Shown in pieces: positions 36,001 through 47,882 of a stretch of 64,000 nucleotides of DNA. Position 1 is the first letter of the stretch, and each line of letters begins with the position of its first letter. Both the position numbers and the translations under genes were made by a program. The notes below the pieces were generated by a model. That model saw nothing but the letters and a program-made list of their open reading frames with translations, was not told where the DNA came from and did not search any database. The stretch is from Dentipellis sp. KUC8613 (Eukaryota > Basidiomycota > Agaricomycetes > Russulales > Hericiaceae): positions 349,735 to 413,734 of the forward strand of contig NSJX01000017.1 of the NCBI GenBank assembly GCA_002286715.1. Direction: 5' to 3'.

Positions 36001-38825
36001 TCGTCAACGGGCGCGAACTGCTCGAAGCGCGCGTCGGGCGCGAAGTCGTCAGGCGATTGGGGTGGTGTCAGGACTGGGAGGTGTGCCTCCGGTGCGGGCG
36101 ACGGCGACGATGACTGCTCGGCGCGATGGTTGGTCTTGCGCAGGACGGTGTGGTGGTGATGGTGCGGCCGCTCTAGTTCGCGCTCGCGGTCGTAGTCGCG
36201 GTCGTAGTCGCGGTCGTGGTGATGGTGATGGTGGTGGAAGAGGCGGGAGTGCTCGTCGGTGTCGCGGGACGGCGGGGTCGGGGCTGGATCCTGCTTCACG
36301 ATCGACGGCGCCTTGCGCAGCTTCCGACGCTCGCGTTCCGGCTTGGACGGGACTGGCGGCGGCGGGACAGTAGCTGGGGCAGGGACTGGGACGGCGCGGC
36401 GCGGGGGAGGATTCGCAGAGGCAGGCGGAGGCGGGGCAGGGACGGGCATCGGCTCCCTATATAAAGCGCGTTCCCTGTCCCTTCGCATCTGCACCTCATT
36501 TGCATTCTGGCGCCCATCTCCGCGCTCTGGGGCCTGCAGGACGGGCACAAAGACGGGACAGATCAGCGTACGTCCACACATGCACGCTCGGACGGGCACG
36601 TTCATTCCGTCCGTCAGTTACGGTGGCACCCCCGCGGACCGGCGGGCAGCAACAAGGAAGGAGAGATGCGATGGGGACGCGGAAGCATGGCGGACACGTT
36701 CTAAGGCTGCCGTGCCGTAAGACGCGCCATAGCATGCGAGCACGCAAGGGGGGGCGTGTTTGCCGCTTCGTGCGAGGGGGGCGGGCGTGGGAAGGACTCA
36801 CCGTCTTTTGCTTAGGCGCGGCGGCTTTAGGGAGTTCTGGTGCGGCGCCGGGCAGGCGCTGGTCGGCGAAGGGTGACGGGATGAATGCATCCTGGAGTGA
36901 AGAAAACAACGAACGTCAGCGAGACGTCATGATTAACAGATGAACAAGGCGAAGAGGTAACGAAAGGCGGATGCCGGGGTTCTACGGCAGAGAAAGCTGC
37001 ACCCTAATCTTTTTGGGTCAAGTCGCCTTAAACCCGCAATTCAGCGTCTTGAGTCGGCAGATACATAAAAGAAGTTCGTGGCGACGGCCGATGACTGGCA
37101 ATCATCGAAAAGTTAAAGTGTAACAGGTGCCTTACCTTCGCCATGCGGTCACCTGCACGTAAGGTGGTAACGGAGAATGCCCCAGCGCTCGCGGTCAAGC
37201 GGGCGGAATTGGGCGGGGAAGACGAAGGTGGGGTCGTGACCGCAGATCCGAGGCCGTCGCGACCGACACGTGCTTCTTCCGAAGCGCGTCCGCGTTCTGG
37301 AGGGAGTGCATGCTGCGTCTTTCGGGGCGAGGCCAAGGCCGTTAGAGAACGCGCAGGAGCCTCGGTCTTTGCTTCGTCATTCGGGCGAAGGGTTGTCTTT
37401 CGTGTGCGGGACATCAAGTTGGGAACAGACGAAGCGGGAGGGGGTGTCGCTAGATATTGAGAGAGGGTATCGCTTTGGTTGCTTGGTATTGTACGTTGCG
37501 AGGATGATGCAGACTGGGGAAGCGAGAGAGAGCTCTTTGGTGGCGTGAGAGATGGAAGGGGCTTTTCATTGCGTGAGGCTATGGGGATGTCTTTAGTAAG
37601 GGCATCGTCAAGGGAGCAGGAAGAGGCGAGACAGAGATAGCCAGGAGGCGAACTCAATGCGGCACGTCGCCGGTGCGAAAGACGATGTGACACGCCAACC
37701 AAGCAACGAGAACGTGCGCAGTATCACAAAAATGGAGCAACCTTTTCGGTCCATCAGACGACATCCGAGGCCAATGCTTCCCACTACAAGCAAAGCATGT
37801 GAAAAGGCGACCCTCCGCGTTCAAAGGAGCATCGATGTCTTCAAGACAGCATTTGCAGCCAAACCCCTGACCAACTCACCTCAGAGGCATGCCGACTGCG
37901 CTGAGGCAGAAATCGGCATGCGTCTAAGGTGAGTCCGTGTCAAGGGTTTGAGCTGCATCGCGAGGCTAGGCATCCATGAAAAACGTCTCACCAGTACGCG
38001 TGCCATGGGCTCTATGTCGACGCATCTGCAGCACATCACAGGAGGACGAAGAAGAGCACAATCGGCTCAACAGGTCCGCACCAACCCGTAGATCCAGACC
38101 CGGATAAACGCCCGTCCTAGCCCCACAACCCGATGAAAAGAGATAGACTCACGAGAATCAAAGAAGCCTGAGTCAGCAAGCGACAGGAACCTCAACGTGC
38201 TCTCTTCTGGAAGAATCGCAGACGGAATACGCGGGGCGTCTGACGAGATGCTGGGTGGAGGTATGAGGTTCGGCCCTTCCGGGAGTGCTCGCGCGTTCGT
38301 TTGCCTGGGAGTCGCAGATGACGCGAGCCCAGACCGATCGTCGCGCAGGGCAGGCCGTGACGACATAGGCGACTGCGCTGAAGCAAGGCGGCTGGAGAAC
38401 TCGTCCGGAGAGGTTGCGGAACGCGAATGCGCGAAGTACGAAGTGGTAGTTGAACTCGAAGTCGAGTTTTGCTCAGGTAAGGACGGTCCCGACGACATGG
38501 GCGACAGGATGGCAGGCGACCTGGCTGGTGTAGGGAGCCGCGAGCTAGCCTGGGATGTGGAAGTTGTCCGTGTCCTGGCCGACTGCGTCCGTTTTCGCTT
38601 GTCATCCCGTGCGGTGTCCATGCTCGGGCGTTGGCCAAGAGGCATGGGCCCCGACACGACCGGACGCGTCGGCGCCGGGGCTGGTTCAGTCAGCGACGTT
38701 TTTGCGAACCTGGCATAGAGGGGTGTCTCGATGGGGGCAACGGGAGTCGTGGTTTGCACGGAGGAGGTTTGGTGGTCCGGCGGTGGAGCCCGGCTGGACG
38801 TCCGTTTTCGCAAGAAAGCTTTCAT
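33002..38825 (-). CDS. Large proline-rich protein with conserved C-terminal region
   Basis: My model has eight exons (38825-38153, 38065-37992, 37923-37880, 37652-37136, 36891-36802, 36533-33684, 33620-33421, 33362-33002), all in phase, giving 1602 residues. Exons 4-8 are secure; exons 2 and 3 and their acceptors are less certain. Most of the protein is disordered and rich in Pro, Gln, Arg and Ser, with a His run followed by DRDYDRDYDRER repeats and Gln-Ala-Gln repeats. Ordered text starts near FYPLARHMQHPALLSGLL, then LTFRDWLALWAVNKKLR, a stretch resembling an F-box or similar helical adaptor. It continues to DLDYTYSQTGDLPGYLPNLA and FPPSYFHRVIR. I do not recognise a named family; it looks like a basidiomycete-conserved scaffold or regulatory protein. 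No membrane segments are evident. Confidence 0.72.
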
Positions 38826-40192
38826 GATGGTCGTAAGCAGAGGGAAAAGAGGGGATGGGGGAGTATGGGGGAAAGGGTATCGCAGACGAGGGTCAAGTCG
38901 AGATTGAGAGCATGGCAAGTCGCGCTCAGGCCCGCGACTTGCAACCACTTTGCTCCAGCCAATTGAGCTCCTTTGACGGCATTGGGTCCATGGACCACGT
39001 GCCTGGTCCGCCAAGACGGACTATTGTAACTTTGGTCTTCGCCTCCGTCGTTTCCTCGATGCACCCACGCGCATGGCACCCTGGTATGCAGATGGTGGGT
39101 AGGGACTGGGAGGAGGCATGGTGCTTGGAATTGGTGAGCAGCTTCTTCTATCATCGAGCTCTTAGAATCCATAAGAGGACTACGTCATCTATCAACTGGA
39201 ATGCAAGCACGTCCCGGGCATAAGTGCGCGTATCGCCAGAATGAATATCTGCGCGTTGGCTTCGCACCTGTGCTGCTGCCGACTGGCGTCTCTTGTCTCT
39301 GGATCTTGACTGGATTTGCAGGCGTTTGTCGCTTTGCTGCGAAGCGCCGGAAGTAAACAACACGCCCAGCGGTATTTTTATCGACCATGTCTCCAGTGTT
39401 CTCGATATTCTGGCTATATCACTATGTGCACTGGCATCGAATGCTCTTCTATGGCATCGCTGCGTAGCCGACTAGGTCTGCCTCGTGGGTTCGGCTGCTC
39501 GAGACCATGACATACTTATGTTCGCATCTTGCCACTCGCATCCTGATGCTCCTGTCTCGAGCAACGGTATGTTGACATGAATATTACGACGTGGATCCAG
39601 AACAGGTGCGAAGCTAGGTCGTCTCGGCGTCCTATTCACCGCGGAGGCCCGTGATACTCACACGTACGCTCGTACATTGATACGTCACAAATCTTCCTTC
39701 CATGATTGCTAAACATGCATTGTACGTGCGCAAGGTAAGTCTGGCGGGGTTGACGGCGTCCGAGCCTAGTGACTGATGCGCACGCTTCCGCTTGATGTCT
39801 TCTAACGATCTTATACAGGAGCTCATCTGCTTTCCTGCCGCGAAGCAAAAGAGTTTGTGCCAAACAATGATGGATTTCCACGAAAAAATCCCCAGCGTTC
39901 AGTTCGAAAGCACTGCTTCGAGCCGGTAGGGCCCCCGGTCAAGAACGCAGCTACAGTTCTCAGTCCAGTCCTGAACATCATTGTGGGAACGGTCGAGGAT
40001 ATTTTGGCGGACCGTGACATAGGTCTTGCGATGGCTATTCTCAGCTTGTTGCATCTCTCTGGGCTCGTTGACTTGCACATTACCATTGGCGCACTTCACG
40101 CGCGGACTCCCGCGAGGGCTCGTGGATCTCGGCGCTGCAGTCGATAACACGCCTGCGCGTTCTGAGAGTCGGGGGGATTGCAGCCTAATTTA
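38826..40192. other. Intergenic region
   Basis: Promoter side of the large gene. On the plus strand around 39860-40150 there is a short open stretch with leucine-rich text (AMAILSLLHLSGLVDLHITI), but no intact gene could be assembled. Confidence 0.3.
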
Positions 40193-40537
40193 CTACAACT
40201 GCACCTCGAGCACCACTTCCTTCCTCTGACTGCATGGGTGTAGCTGCTGGGCGCATTGATCGGCAGGCAGGTTCTTCGTGCGCAGAAGCCGGAGTTGCTC
40301 GTTCAAACGTCGAAGACCTCGGTTGCGCAGATTGAGGGTCATGTCAGGTGTAGGTTGCAAGGTGTCACGGATTGCTTCGGGCTCACGGAGATGAAGGACA
40401 AGCGGCGCGGAAAGAGCATGGTCAGCTTCAAGCGCGGGGTACGATGATCCTCGTAGGTTGTGCTCCTCGTAGTGTACATGCAGACCTAACAAGTCTTCGC
40501 ATAGAGACATGGAAAGCCTTGGATTTTGTGCTAGCAT
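40193..40537 (-). pseudogene. Possible F-box gene relic
   Basis: A 114-codon open stretch on the minus strand contains SLCEDLLGLHVHY and LVLHLREPEAI. The intact copies have the same order of motifs: a DLL block, an acidic spacer, and LHVVLREPE in copy 1 or LHLVLREN in copy 3. No F-box, no start context and no continuing frame are present on either side. I read it as a fragment of a decayed paralogue beside the intact gene at 40854. The match is short, so this is tentative. Confidence 0.3.
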
Positions 40538-40853
40538 TTCGCCGAAGGGCGAGCATAGATTAGATTAGATGAGATACGACCACCTTCCGAGTCCCAGACG
40601 GACTCGGACTCGGACTTCGGGGCTATGCGAACAGACTCGACACGACCTGGCGATGCAGCTGCATGCAGAACAATAACATGGCAGCAGGCAGCATGACACG
40701 CCTCCATACCATTAAGGTACGTCTTTCATTATCGCCTAATTGCTTATCTGGGGATCGCTGCTTGTCCGAGTCTGGCTTTCTTTTACCTCACTCTACTACT
40801 CTTACCAACTCTCTCGGTGTGTGGCCCAGCAACATTATTCGTCAAGCTACTCA

Positions 40854-42775
40854 ATGGCACTTGGTGAGACTTCACGGCATCTGACATTCGGGTTCTTCTG
40901 TCAGTTGAGTGATGCCTGACACGTCTTGTACTACCAGGTGTGGCGTCTTTCGAGCATTCCTCTCCGCAGGCGGAATCCAAGCCCGTCGTCCATATCCCGC
41001 GATCCACCGACCCCCCTGTCTACCGTCTTCCCAGCGAGATCCTGGGCGCCATATTCCTCTTCGCAATACCAAGAAAAGCCGACTTTGGAGATGATGATGA
41101 GCCGCCGGAGGAGGAAGAGGACGCACACAAGCTACTAAGGAAGCCGTGGCAAAGGCAGACGGAAGCGCCATCGTGGACAAACGTGCTATACGTGTGCCGC
41201 CACTGGCAAGCCGTCGCTCTGAGATATCCGGCTCTGTGGACGCGGATCTACGTCAGCAATCCGTGGTGGGCGACCACATGCCTCTCCCTCTCTCGACAGA
41301 GGCCTCTGGAGCTGGCTCTGACGCAGACGGAGGCAAACTTGGGCAACTCTTGCACTGTTGCTCGGGTCTCTATGAGCCATTTCCACAGGATGCGAAGAGC
41401 GCACATCGTCGGCAGCAAGCACGATTTCATCGCGACTGTCTTAAACTGTCTTGAACGGACGCCCGCCCCGCTGCTGGAAGAGTTCTCCGTCGAGTGCACT
41501 TGCTGCGAGAATACCGATCAGATCCACGAGTCTTGGTTCCCGCAGTCCCTGTTCGCCCAGCGATCAAGCTTGCGCAAACTCAAGATCGCGTCGTACGGCT
41601 GTCTCCAGATCCCGCTGCTGTCGCACATCTTTCCGTCCTTGACGCACCTCGAGATCTCAGACCCCTCCTTCTGGACGTTCGAGACGATGGACATCACCAT
41701 CCAATGCATGGAAGCCTGGCGGCAACTGGAAGTGCTCATCCTCACATGTCCCGAGTCGCACCAGATGGCCGCCTCGCGCATCAGCGACCGCAACGCGTAC
41801 CCCATGGCGCCGCCCAGCTTCAAAATCGCCCTGCCGCACCTCAAGAAGCTCCGCATCGGCGACTGCGCGATGCTCGCGGACCGCTTCCTGCGCCACCTCG
41901 CGCTCGCGCCGTCCACCGCGCTCACGCTGCACTGCGCGCTCTTCACCGCCGCGACGCTCCTGCACCCGCTCATCGTCGCGCGCAGCCTCCTCGCGCACGT
42001 CCCCGCGGGGCTCCGCAGCAAGATGGCGCGCCTCGACGTGCGCCTGCGCGGCGGCTGCATCGACCTCGCCGGGTACACGAAGCACGAGATGCCGAGCTTC
42101 GACGACCTGTACTACGACTCTGACGACGAGGATCGCAGCGCCCCATACGACAGGGAAGCGACCACGTGGGGCCGCCCGAGGGCGCACGCGCCGACGCACT
42201 ACCAGCTCGCGCTCGTCCTCGGGCAGCACGACGGCGTCCTCGCGCGCCCGGGCTACCTCGGCGGCGTCTTCGAGCAGCTGCACTTCTGCCGCACCTTCGA
42301 CATGACGCTGCACATCGAGCACGCGTTGCCCGCCGAGACGTGGATGCAGATGCTGCGCCCGCTGCGGCGGCTCGAGGATCTGCATTTCCGGTGCGACGTG
42401 CGCGCGCCGCTGCTGGACGAGCTCGTCGAGGTGCTCGGCACGCCCGTGCCCGGCGCTGCTTCGAGTGCGTACTGGGACTACCTGTTCTTGCCGCAGCTGA
42501 AGCTCCTGGATGTGCATTTTTCCGTGATTGATGAGGAGATGTGGCGGTATCTCGCCGAGGTGCTCGTGTGGAGGAATGAGCTGGGCGCCGAATTGGATTT
42601 TCTTCTCGTTTATGAGCCGAAGGACGACGCGGGCAAGTATCGGCCCGATAAGCAGACGCTGCAGGTGCTGGAAGGGATTGTGAATGAGGAGATCATGTGG
42701 AAGGTCGAGGATTCTCCTGGAATTTCAGTAGTTGTCAAGGACGAGGATGTCAGGATGTCGGAAGGAGAAGTCTGA
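40854..42775 (+). CDS. F-box-like protein with 10-base first exon
   Basis: Two exons (40854-40863 and 40938-42775) give 615 residues. The first exon codes for Met-Ala-Leu plus one base; the GTGAGA donor and CTACCAG acceptor join to GT to make Gly-Val-Ala-Ser-Phe in frame. The F-box-like domain is STDPPVYRLPSEILGAIFLF, then APSWTNVLYVCRHWQAVALR, YPALWTRIYVSNPWW and LSRQRPLELALTQTEAN. This links it to the cluster copies 1-3 rather than to type B. An acidic loop (DDDEPPEEEEDAH) sits inside the domain and another at about residue 385. Leucine-rich text follows (LTHLEISDPSFW, LKKLRIGD). Probable SCF receptor; it is on the opposite strand to its relatives and convergent with the next gene. Confidence 0.85.
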
Positions 42776-43102
42776 GATCGAGGGGGTTGGGTATGATATC
42801 AGCACAAACTCGGAATGAATTGTATCGTAGTCGGAAATCTTTCTTTAATGTACACGGATATACAATGTATGCCTTAGTATCGGTACAAGTAATCCACAGA
42901 ACTCAGTGAAATTTACAGTAGTCAGTAATGCAGGGAATCAATGCGACAACAAAAAGCAGAGGTACGAGTACAGTGTAATCGTGAAAATAGGCATATCAAT
43001 ATAGAACCTGCGATGGACTCTGGTATAACCTACACAGCCATTATATGCGGCCGAAGTATCCATAACTGAAGGGGAGATAGCAACATACAATCACGGCGAG
43101 CT
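42776..43102. other. Convergent 3' regions
   Basis: AT-richer stretch between the stops of two convergent F-box genes; presumably both 3' UTRs. No gene seen. Confidence 0.4.
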
Positions 43103-44892
43103 TCACAACATCGGATCCTCAAGATCGTCATCAAGGTCGAAGACATACGTGAAATTCTCCAACTCATATCCCAAAGAACCCTCTATATGTGCGCTCGAGG
43201 CCTTGTTCGTCCGGACACGGAGCGTCAACTCCGGCGCGCCGGAAGACCATCTGGCTCTCAGCGTGTCCAGCAGGTATTCCCATGTTACCGCAGAAATAAA
43301 CGGCTGCCTGAGATGCAGGCCCTGCAGCCGGGGCAATATCGGGCACATCGCGCCCCCGATTTCGTGGAATCCCAATGCAAAGAAGAGCTCGACCATGCTG
43401 CGCTCGTACGGCCCGTCGACCTTCAACGCGTGCAGCTCCTTCATCGGTCCCAATATCGAGCCCCACGACGACCTGTATAGATCGTCGTGAAGGGTGAGCC
43501 AGAGCCAGGTGAGGTTGGGGAGGTATAGCGAGTTCCAGATTGCCTCTGTGAGGCCTGTGTCTGCATAGTCGTGGGGTTGAAGCGTCCACATGTGTATCGT
43601 GAAGTCTGAAGGGAAGTCCTCGGAGGGATTCGCGCACTCCGTCGCGGGCCCGCCCATGTACCCACGCAGCGAGAAATCGTTCGCCTGGCAGTTCCAATGC
43701 ACACGCGCGATGCGGCTCGTCGTCTCGAGGGGGATGCGCTGCAGGATGCTGCTGAAGGCCGCGATGGCGATCTGGGGGTCGCCTACTTTCGCAAGGTCAC
43801 TGGCGCACTCAAGGGTGAGCGTGAGGAGCGGGGGGAGGACGAGATGGTGGAGGAAGTAATCCGCGTATGTCACTACGTCGGTGACGTTGAGCTGCTCGAG
43901 ATGCGGCAGGTGGATGGTTCGCCAGGGTGGGGAATATGCGACCTCTCGCCAGGCCATAGGATCCAGATCCCTTGGGAGTGACCATTTGAGAATGAGAGTA
44001 CGCAGCTCCGTCCAGGATTCCATGCACACGATGAGGTACTCCATCCTCTCCGCCCGCCATAGATACTGGTAAGATATATCCAGATACGTGAGTCCCCGGA
44101 AAATGGTCGCCTGCATGCGGAAACCCAACGAAGGAGCACGAGCACATATCTTGCGCAACTTCGGAGTATCCCGGGGGTTGAATATTTCTTTTAGTATGTC
44201 GTTGTATTGGCCCGGCGTGTTCAATGCGCCCTCCTGGTCTAGCGTCAGGACCTCAAGCTCGGGAGCCGCTTTATTGAGACAAAAGGTCAGAACCAGACTG
44301 GAGGTGTCAAAGTCGCAAGATGCCACCATGGATAGTTCTCGAATGTGATGCACGTGGCTGCTGATGTCTGCAATAACGAAGAGAGGATGGGTGCCCAGGT
44401 CATGCATATTCTCCTGCATGGTTAACGTTGCTTCAGAGAACTTTACTCGCAAGGGAAGTCCGCCAGACATATCCATGCAGTATCTCATCCATGGGTTGCT
44501 TGAGGATTCGATGCGGGTCCAAAGGTTGCGCAAATTATACGCAAGGCCGCGCCAATAGCGACACACGAATAGGATGTCCGTCCAGACGGGCGCGCGCATC
44601 TTCTCCTGCCATGGCGATCGGTATTGCAAGCACCCGCGTTCGGGAACCACGAAGGCGGCGTCGTCGTCGAGGACATGCATGAAGATGATACCCAGGAGTT
44701 CTGGTGGTAGACGGGATATGGGGCCGGATTGCACCACACTGGCAGGCCCTCCGGGGATGTGTGGCCCACTCGTGCTTCGCCGAAATACAGATTTCAGAGC
44801 GCGTCTATGAGGCAACCACCGTATTCATGGCACCGTGGTCAGTAAATCAAAGTAGGAGAGCTAATTTTCGTAGGGCCTCACCTTAGGTGCAT
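43103..44892 (-). CDS. F-box-like protein with 11-base first exon (type B)
   Basis: Two exons (44892-44882 and 44804-43103) give 570 residues. The first exon codes for Met-His-Leu plus two bases, exactly the geometry of the gene at 30705-32473. The F-box-like domain is SGPISRLPPELLGIIFMHVL with APVWTDILFVCRYWRGLAYN and NLWTRIESSSNPW. MSGGLPLRVKFSEATL replaces the RSRQMPLEL signature. LTYLDISYQYLW and LEQLNVTDVVTYADYFLHHL align with the leucine-rich segments of the other type B gene, so the two are paralogues. The C-terminus is acidic. Probable SCF receptor, target unknown. Confidence 0.83.
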
Positions 44893-45332
44893 GCTAGTTG
44901 TTACAGTTGTACAGATGCTCTCCTCGGATCGGCCCTCAGGCTGCTAGTGTAGTAGCGCGGTGCAAGGGGTCCCGAATATCGCTCCTCCTCCCGGGTCCTC
45001 GTCCTCACCTTCGTCGAGCTCGACTACGTACCACATCTATAAATCCTCTCTTACTTCCTCGACAAGACTATTTTCTATCCGAGAACTTTCATAGGCCGAA
45101 CAAACGCGAGAAGGCCCACTGACAAACGCACCCATCACGACCGTGACCCGCTCATTGACAGCGATCTATAAATGCGGCCATCGGTCCATCGGCCCCCGCG
45201 CGCGACATTCCACGCGGTGTCCGTGCTCGCGGGCGCATATAACACAGGCATCTCCTGACCGCAACCACCACAGCGACCACCCAACAAACCACTCGCAGTA
45301 GATAACAGGTATCCGAAGACCCAAGCGACATC
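44893..45332. other. Divergent promoter region
   Basis: Separates the starts of a minus-strand F-box gene and the plus-strand methyltransferase. A TATAA element for the methyltransferase lies at 45238-45242, and an alternative CTATAAAT at 45166-45173. Confidence 0.5.
45236..45243 (+). promoter_or_regulatory. TATA box of the methyltransferase
   Basis: CATATAAC centred about 95 bases before the ATG at 45333. The spacing is close to that of the old yellow enzyme TATA boxes. Confidence 0.45.
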
Positions 45333-46595
45333 ATGGCGACCTTCAGCAAAGCGACATTCAACACCGCGCGCTACGCCGCCGCGCGCCCGACGTACCCGCG
45401 GCAGCTCTTCGACTTCGTGTTCAAGTACCACGAGCGCACGCGCGCGGCGCGCTGGGACACGGCGGTCGATCTCGGGTGCGGGACAGGTGCGCTCAGCCCC
45501 ATTCCGTCATCATAGTCTTATCACCACTCACTCATGTATTTGTGCTTGGCGGGATGACACGATGGCAGGCCAGGCGACGGTGGAGCTGACGCCGTTCCGG
45601 CGCGTCGTGGGCGTCGACCCGAGCGCGAAGATGGTCGCGGCGGCCCGCGCGTTCGCGAAAGAGACGGCGGCGGAGGCGAACTCGCAGACGGAATTTGAGT
45701 TTGTGCAGTCGGCGGCGGAGGAGCTGCCGTTTTTGAAAGATGGGTCGGTGGATCTGATCGTGGCAGGTGAGTCCAAGTCCGAGGGTAGCTGCACGCGGTA
45801 GTGCGCGAGTCGGGCGTCGGATTTCGGATGTGATGAGGGGATGGTGTGGTGTCTAATGGATGTATCTTGCTCGTAGCTCAAGCCGCTCACTGGTTCGATT
45901 GGACTCAATTTTGGCCCGAGGCGGCGCGGGTCCTGCGCAAAGGTGGTTCGGCAGCATTCTGGGTACGCATACACGCCGCGATGCAATCTATTCTATCATG
46001 ACCGCTCATCCACATTGTAGGGCTACTCTGAATTCCGCCTGACGCACCACCTCTCCGCGACCCCGCTCATCCACGCGTACTCCCAAGGCAGCGACCCCGC
46101 GACCTCGCTCGGGCCGCACTGGCAGCAGCCCGGGCGACGGATCCTCGATAACCACTTCCTCGAAGTCCCGCGCGCGGTAGACGTCCTCCCCAACGCCTTC
46201 GGCGACTGGGAGCACGTGTTCTTCACTGGTGCGGCTGGATCCCTATCATCTCTTCTCCGAGCCAGATCTCAGACGTTACGGTACTTGTCGATCCAGGGCA
46301 GCACTTCCCTGACCTGCCAAAGGCGCAGACGCACCCGGTCATCCTGCGCAAGCGCATGGCCTGGGACGACCTCCTGACGTACCTCCGCACCTTCAGCTCG
46401 CTGCACACGTTCCACGAGCGCTACCCCGAGGACCTGAAAAACCCCAGCGGGGACATCGCGCTGCGGTTCTGGAAGTCGCTGCAGGAGCATGTGCGTAGCG
46501 AGAGGATCAAGAGTGGGGAGAGTAAGGCACAGGCGGAGAGGGATGAGGTGGACGTGGAGTGGCCGGTGGCGATTATGCTGGTCAAGAGGATCTGA
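45333..46595 (+). CDS. SAM-dependent methyltransferase (Crg1/Tmt1-like)
   Basis: Five exons (45333-45486, 45569-45766, 45877-45962, 46021-46228, 46273-46595) give 322 residues. Motif I of class I methyltransferases is VDLGCGTGQ (Asp46 to Gly52), assembled across the first splice junction. Motif post-I is VVGVDPSAKM, and AAEELPFLKDGSVDLI and AAHWFDW complete the fold. The N-terminal FNTARYAAARPTYP block and the overall length match the fungal family containing yeast trans-aconitate methyltransferase and Crg1, which methylates the drug cantharidin. The substrate here is unknown; a small carboxylic acid is the best family-based guess. No targeting signal. The start is well supported because the family block begins within ten residues. 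Confidence 0.93.
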
Positions 46596-47882
46596 GTGCT
46601 TATCCTCGTGGACGGCGGAGATAGGCGTAGGTGAGGAGTTCTCTGGATCCACGCGATTTTGGGCGTTCGTCACTCATACTGGACGCTGCTTCTACCAGTA
46701 GACCGGCCAGTTGTGCCTCGTTCTTTCATCTATATGATACCTGGAAACATCATGAACGTCGCATTCGTTCGTTGCGTTGTCTGCGGGCAGCATGCGGCGC
46801 TCCCAGAAGTTCATAACCAGTGCTTATATCGGCCGAAAGCTTCAACACGCGTTCGTCCTCATGGCTCTGAAACTCTAGAAGTTCTTTCAAGCCTTTGCCA
46901 TACGGCCTCGTGTGCATCATAGCGGGCACGCGTTTTTTTCGCCCTTGGCCCTCATCCTTGCATTCCTTTGTGTTCACTGATGTACAGCCTTAATTAGACT
47001 AGAACGCCCCGGTTCCTTTCTCTAATATTCGGGAAAGAGCGTACGGCGTCGCGCATTGCCTTGTTGTCGTGTGCCACTACGCCACGCAAAGGATGTTATC
47101 GGTACAGGCCTGATTGTCGCAAACACAGTATATATGTAAGTCCTTGGACCCGATTCTCTCAGCACCCCCTCGTCGCTGGCACCGCTACCAACCCATGTGA
47201 CCGTCATCATCTCTTCCTCATGTCTCCACTGCGCAGATCCATACATCTGTCTGTGTGAGTTGTGCCGCGTCTTGTCACTGTTGTCCTGCGAACAAAAGCT
47301 AAAGCCATTGATACTTGCAGGTCGAGGATAACGGGCTTGGAAGTGACGAAAGGACCACGCCCGCTGGTGACTGTGATAACGGAGCAGGTGAGTATCCCGA
47401 GCTGCATGCATTACGGAAGACCACACTCACCACAGCATTGCTAGACGCGCGACTCTGCAGACACAGGTCCTGGCCGACCGGTGTCTGCAGCTCGGGATAG
47501 GAACGCCTTCATAGATGGAGCGGCCGGTAGTGGGAGACTGAGCTTGCATTTCTCTCGTACACGACGTCCTACTTAAATACGCGTCGCTGTACTCTACGCT
47601 CTTTCAATCCATTCGCTCTTTGCTTGCCTTTCGCGCCTGCTGCATGCAAAGGCTCTTTCGCGTCGGGGACGATGCCCGAAGGCGGCGGGAAGGCGGGATG
47701 ACGTAATGCCGCCCCCGCGAGGAGTGGAAAAAGCGAGGCTGTGATTGGGCCGGGGAACGGCGGTGCGGAGCGTGAAGGGGCCGGCCTGGGGATCCCGAAT
47801 TCACGCGACAACGGCCCCAGACGCATCACAAACTGCTCCGGCCGCGCCATATCCCTCCTTTCCCTCTACCACCACATTCACC
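46596..47882. other. Intergenic region
   Basis: About 1.3 kb between the methyltransferase and SDH2. It holds the methyltransferase 3' region and the SDH2 promoter. A possible small spliced gene at about 47075-47510 is listed separately. Nothing else was recognised. Confidence 0.35.
47075..47510 (+). CDS. Possible small spliced gene of unknown nature
   Basis: Consensus splice signals line up on the plus strand: donor GTAAGTCC near 47136, acceptor GCGCAG near 47237, donor GTGAGTTG near 47255, acceptor TTGCAG near 47320, donor GTGAGTAT near 47391 and a CTGCAG acceptor near 47460. Joined in phase they read protein-like text, including DVIGTGLIVANTVY (a possible membrane segment), SRITGLEVTKGPRPLVTVIT and LADRCLQLGIGTPS before a stop. 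I found no convincing start codon and no family. It may be a gene tail or remnant, or chance. The splice boundaries were placed by eye. Confidence 0.25.

Noticed and set aside
35441..36373. A 310-codon plus-strand frame opposite the large proline-rich gene
   Set aside because: Arises from reading the Pro/Gln/Arg repeats backwards; low complexity throughout.
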